NCBI GenBank assembly: GCA_964390795.1
Contig: CAYMLQ010000333.1
Coordinates: 1-6,815, forward strand
Length of the DNA: 6,815 bases
Origin: CAYMLQ01 sp964390795
GTDB lineage: Bacteria > Verrucomicrobiota > Kiritimatiellia > RFP12 > UBA1067
Direction of reading: 5' to 3'
Translations under genes and position numbers: made by a program
In this document: positions 5,566 to 6,815 of the stretch, piece after piece
Layout: each line of letters starts with the position of its first letter
How positions within the stretch are numbered: the first letter of the stretch is position 1
The notes under the pieces: generated by a model
What the model saw: only the letters and a program-made list of their open reading frames with translations
Database searches by the model: none
Told to the model about the DNA's origin: nothing

Positions 5566-5605
5566 GAAAAAACAAAAAGGGCCGGAGGTCGCCCTCCGGC
5601 CCTTT
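5566..5605 (-). terminator. Rho-independent terminator after the carboxyltransferase gene
   Basis: AAAGGGCCGGAGG (5576-5588) pairs perfectly with CCTCCGGCCCTTT (5593-5605) around TCGC (GCGA on the minus strand), with a T-rich run out to about 5566 on the minus strand. It lies 62 bases after the gene's stop codon. Confidence 0.9.
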
Positions 5606-5667
5606 CTCTTGTGGTGCGCTACTGCGGGACCCGTCCAATGGCGCGCCATTAAGGAATTCTCTGCTTC

Positions 5668-6815
5668 CTAGTACTGCACGACCGCCAGCGGCTGGCCCTT
5701 GGCCACCACCGCGCCGTGCTCGACGAGGAACTTCACCACCTTCAAGGCCTTGTCGGCCTTGATCTGGTTGAAGAGCTTCATCGCCTCGACGATGCAGAGC
5801 GGATCGCCCGCCTTGAGGCTGTCGCCGTCCTTTGCCAGCTCCGGCTTGCCCGGCCCGGGCGAGCGGTAGAAGGTGCCGTTCAGCGGCGCGTTGATCGTCG
5901 GGCCAGCCACGGGCGCATCGACTTTCTTCGCCGCAGGAGCCGGCGCCGCAGCCGCGACGGGCGCGGCTGCAGGCAGCTCCGGCAGCGAGATCGGGGCCGA
6001 ACCGGCCGCAAAGCCCAAGCGGCTCGCGAGCCCGGCCACCAGCTTGCCGATCTCAGCATACTTCAGCGTGTCGTCGGTGGGCGACGAAACGGCGGCGGCA
6101 ACCGGAACCGCGGCCTCCGCCTTCTTCTGCACGCCCGCGCCCTCGAGGTCGGCCGGGATCGGCTCGCGCTGATCCGCGGGCTTGGCACGCCACTTGAAGT
6201 AGCCCAGCGCCACTTCCGGGAAGAGGCAGTACGAGAGGATGTCCTCTTCCTTCTGGAGCAGCTTGGAATCGATCTGCGCGGCCGCGTCGGCCAGGCCCGG
6301 CTTGAGCAGGTCCGCCGGGCGGCAGGTCACCGGCTTCTCGCCGTTCAAAATCGTCTTCGCGAGCTTGGCGTCGAGCGGCGCGGGCGAGCGGCCATACAGC
6401 CCCTTCACGTAATCGCGCGTCTCCTGGGTCACCATCTCGTAACGCTTGCCGGCCAGCACGTTCAGCACCGCCTGCACGCCCACGATCTGGCTCGTCGGCG
6501 TGACGAGCGGAGGGAAGCCCATGTCCGCGCGCGTGCGCGGCAGCTCTTCCAGCACCTCGGGCAGGCGGTCCAGCGCACCCTGCTGCTGGAGCTGCGAGCG
6601 CAGGTTGGAGATCATCCCGCCGGGGATGTGGTGCTCCAGCACGTCCGCGTCCACCGACTCGCCGAGGCCGGTCGAGGGCTCGCGTACCTTCTTGAGCGTC
6701 TTGAAGTGGGCGTTGGCCTTGGCCACCATCTTGTGGTCGAGGCCGGTGTCGTAGCCCTCACCCTCGAGGATCGCCACCAGCGTCTCGGTGGGCGGCTGCG
6801 AGGAGAAACCCGACA
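5668..6815 (-). CDS. oadA: Biotin-dependent carboxyltransferase, OadA/PycB-like, C-terminal part (5' end beyond window)
   Basis: This is the C-terminal part of a carboxyltransferase that moves CO2 between biotin and pyruvate/oxaloacetate: either the alpha subunit of Na+-pumping oxaloacetate decarboxylase or subunit B of pyruvate carboxylase. The frame is open at the right edge and begins SGFSSQPPTETLVAILEG, matching the family's SQPPTE and YDTGLD motifs. The conserved PGGMISNL and MGFPPLVTPTSQIVG follow. A long Ala/Pro linker leads to a biotinyl domain with VEAMKL; the biotin lysine is the AAG at 5776-5778, 35 residues before the end. This domain has NGTFYRSPGPG and LCIVEAMKLFNQI, which look more like AccB of acetyl-CoA carboxylase than the usual OadA/PycB tail. 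The GTG at 6777 is internal and not the start. Partner subunits lie outside the window, so oadA versus pycB cannot be settled. Confidence 0.88.
   Translation of the reverse strand, partial: SGFSSQPPTETLVAILEGEGYDTGLDHKMVAKANAHFKTLKKVREPSTGLGESVDADVLEHHIPGGMISNLRSQLQQQGALDRLPEVLEELPRTRADMGFPPLVTPTSQIVGVQAVLNVLAGKRYEMVTQETRDYVKGLYGRSPAPLDAKLAKTILNGEKPVTCRPADLLKPGLADAAAQIDSKLLQKEEDILSYCLFPEVALGYFKWRAKPADQREPIPADLEGAGVQKKAEAAVPVAAAVSSPTDDTLKYAEIGKLVAGLASRLGFAAGSAPISLPELPAAAPVAAAAPAPAAKKVDAPVAGPTINAPLNGTFYRSPGPGKPELAKDGDSLKAGDPLCIVEAMKLFNQIKADKALKVVKFLVEHGAVVAKGQPLAVVQY

Noticed and set aside
5447..5671. Plus-strand 74-codon frame and the alternative minus frames over 5390-5638
   Set aside because: They run through the perfect terminator at 5576-5605 and have no motif; the zinc-finger frame explains the region better.

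Overview
This GC-rich bacterial window carries two blocks of minus-strand genes around one plus-strand tRNA gene. The gene set (a fused MurC-MurB, a compact single-domain SppA and an OadA/PycB-type carboxyltransferase with a biotin domain) would fit the PVC group, for example Verrucomicrobiota or Kiritimatiellota. That placement is inference; nothing here fixes the taxon.

Region 1-4486, all minus strand, reads in transcription order: sppA (membrane-anchored signal peptide peptidase), vapB-vapC (ribbon-helix-helix antitoxin and PIN-domain toxin), a 787-codon murC-murB fusion, and the start of ddl (D-Ala-D-Ala ligase), which runs off the left edge. The last four genes are packed tightly. vapB and vapC overlap by 14 bases, only 3 bases separate the vapC stop from the murCB start, and murCB and ddl share an ATGA overlap. 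A promoter-like TTGACA and a CGCATA/TATGCG operator-like palindrome lie in front of vapB. A toxin-antitoxin promoter therefore probably contributes to transcription of essential cell-wall genes.

The most striking sequence feature is an array of eight heptamers at 2645-2700. It contains the vapC stop and the murCB start, and it is translated as a near-repeat KLETGNW/KLEAGSW at the MurC N-terminus.

Region 4487-5264 holds a non-coding stretch with a perfect hairpin (4590-4609), a terminator, rpsU (ribosomal protein bS21, minus strand) with a structured leader and a good promoter, and then a divergent promoter and tRNA-Tyr(GUA) with its own terminator on the plus strand. Region 5223-5552 is a small minus-strand ORF with a clear topoisomerase-type C4 zinc finger; its 3' end runs through the tRNA terminator and into the tRNA gene. 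Region 5579-6815 is the C-terminal part of a biotin-dependent carboxyltransferase (OadA/PycB-like) with its terminator; its 5' part lies beyond the right edge.

No CRISPR array, transposase or phage gene is visible. The long plus-strand reading frames opposite murCB and sppA are shadows of high-GC coding sequence.
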